DNA of 6,431 nt from Phycisphaerae bacterium (GTDB taxonomy: Bacteria; Planctomycetota; Phycisphaerae; WQYP01). Position numbers and translations under genes: made by a program. The DNA is taken from contig JABEVA010000367.1 in the NCBI GenBank assembly GCA_013044065.1, forward strand, positions 1 through 6,431. The letters are read 5' to 3'. The notes below the pieces were generated by a model that was given only the letters and a program-made list of their open reading frames with translations, made no database searches and was not told where the DNA came from. Below, one piece after another: positions 6,319 through 6,431 of the stretch. Within the stretch, counting starts at the first letter, position 1. The number at the start of each line of letters is the position of its first letter.

Positions 6319-6335
6319 ATTCGCCTCCGGCGAAT
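6319..6335 (+). repeat. Perfect short hairpin
   Basis: ATTCGCC (6319-6325) and GGCGAAT (6329-6335) form a seven-pair stem around TCC. No T-run follows, so it is not a standard terminator. Confidence 0.5.
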
Positions 6336-6383
6336 CGGGGCGACAGGACACCAATAGAACTTTTTACCAGAGCCTGTTTAGCC

Positions 6384-6431
6384 ATGGGAACGATAAGCGA
6401 CAGGATTTTGGGGCTCGTCGATGGTGGCGAA
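6384..6431 (+). CDS. Start of an unidentified gene, cut by the window edge
   Basis: An ATG at 6384 opens a frame of 16 codons (MGTISDRILGLVDGGE) that is still open at the last base. The residue mix is protein-like, but there is no clear ribosome binding site and too little sequence to assign a family. The frame is also open for some codons upstream, so the true start is uncertain. Confidence 0.4.
   Translation, partial: MGTISDRILGLVDGGE

Larger units (their letters stand above)
6056..6383. other. Intergenic region with hairpins and short repeats
   Basis: This 328-base stretch has no supported gene. A 29-codon frame opens at 6068 but has nothing recognisable. It contains an odd-length palindrome ACAACTGTTGT (6162-6172), the repeat and hairpin cluster at 6206-6335, and a nine-base direct repeat GCGACAGGA at 6340-6348 that recurs at 6397-6405 in the next frame. 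No hairpin followed by a T-run was found, so the operon's terminator is not evident. Confidence 0.55.

Overview
The window carries four convincing protein genes, all on the + strand, plus two weaker small ones and a partial one at the right edge. All gene calls, including the strong ones, come from reading the sequence and remembering families; nothing was searched. The organism looks like a Gram-negative-type bacterium of moderate GC. It has an E. coli-like NADP isocitrate dehydrogenase, an exported carboxypeptidase-regulatory-like protein and long, repeat-rich intergenic DNA. A planctomycete or other PVC-group (or similar environmental) lineage would fit, but no marker gene settles this.

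Layout. Positions 1-264 are non-coding and hold a strong inverted repeat (12-95) upstream of icd (265-1578), which encodes a TCA-cycle enzyme. After a 150-base gap comes a secreted, histidine-rich, single-domain protein (1729-2226), closed by a clear intrinsic terminator (2267-2302). A 420-base non-coding stretch follows and ends in a good sigma-70-type promoter (2566-2593). This promoter precedes a 77-residue membrane ORF (2647-2880) that resembles the amino-terminal piece of an ABC permease.

The most interesting part is 3086-6055, an apparent three-gene operon. The first gene is an Nramp-superfamily transporter whose TM1 and TM6 metal-site motifs differ from classical Mn/Fe Nramps. It overlaps by 11 bases with a soluble protein that combines PRC-barrel-like segments, an MgtE-type N domain and a CBS pair. 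This is the cytosolic gating part of an MgtE magnesium channel without the channel. A 74-residue single-span membrane protein follows 26 bases later. The arrangement suggests a split, ligand-gated divalent-cation transporter in which the second protein senses Mg2+ and/or nucleotide and controls the Nramp partner.

The last 376 bases are mostly non-coding, with short direct repeats and several hairpins (6206-6335). A reading frame opens at 6384 and runs off the window.
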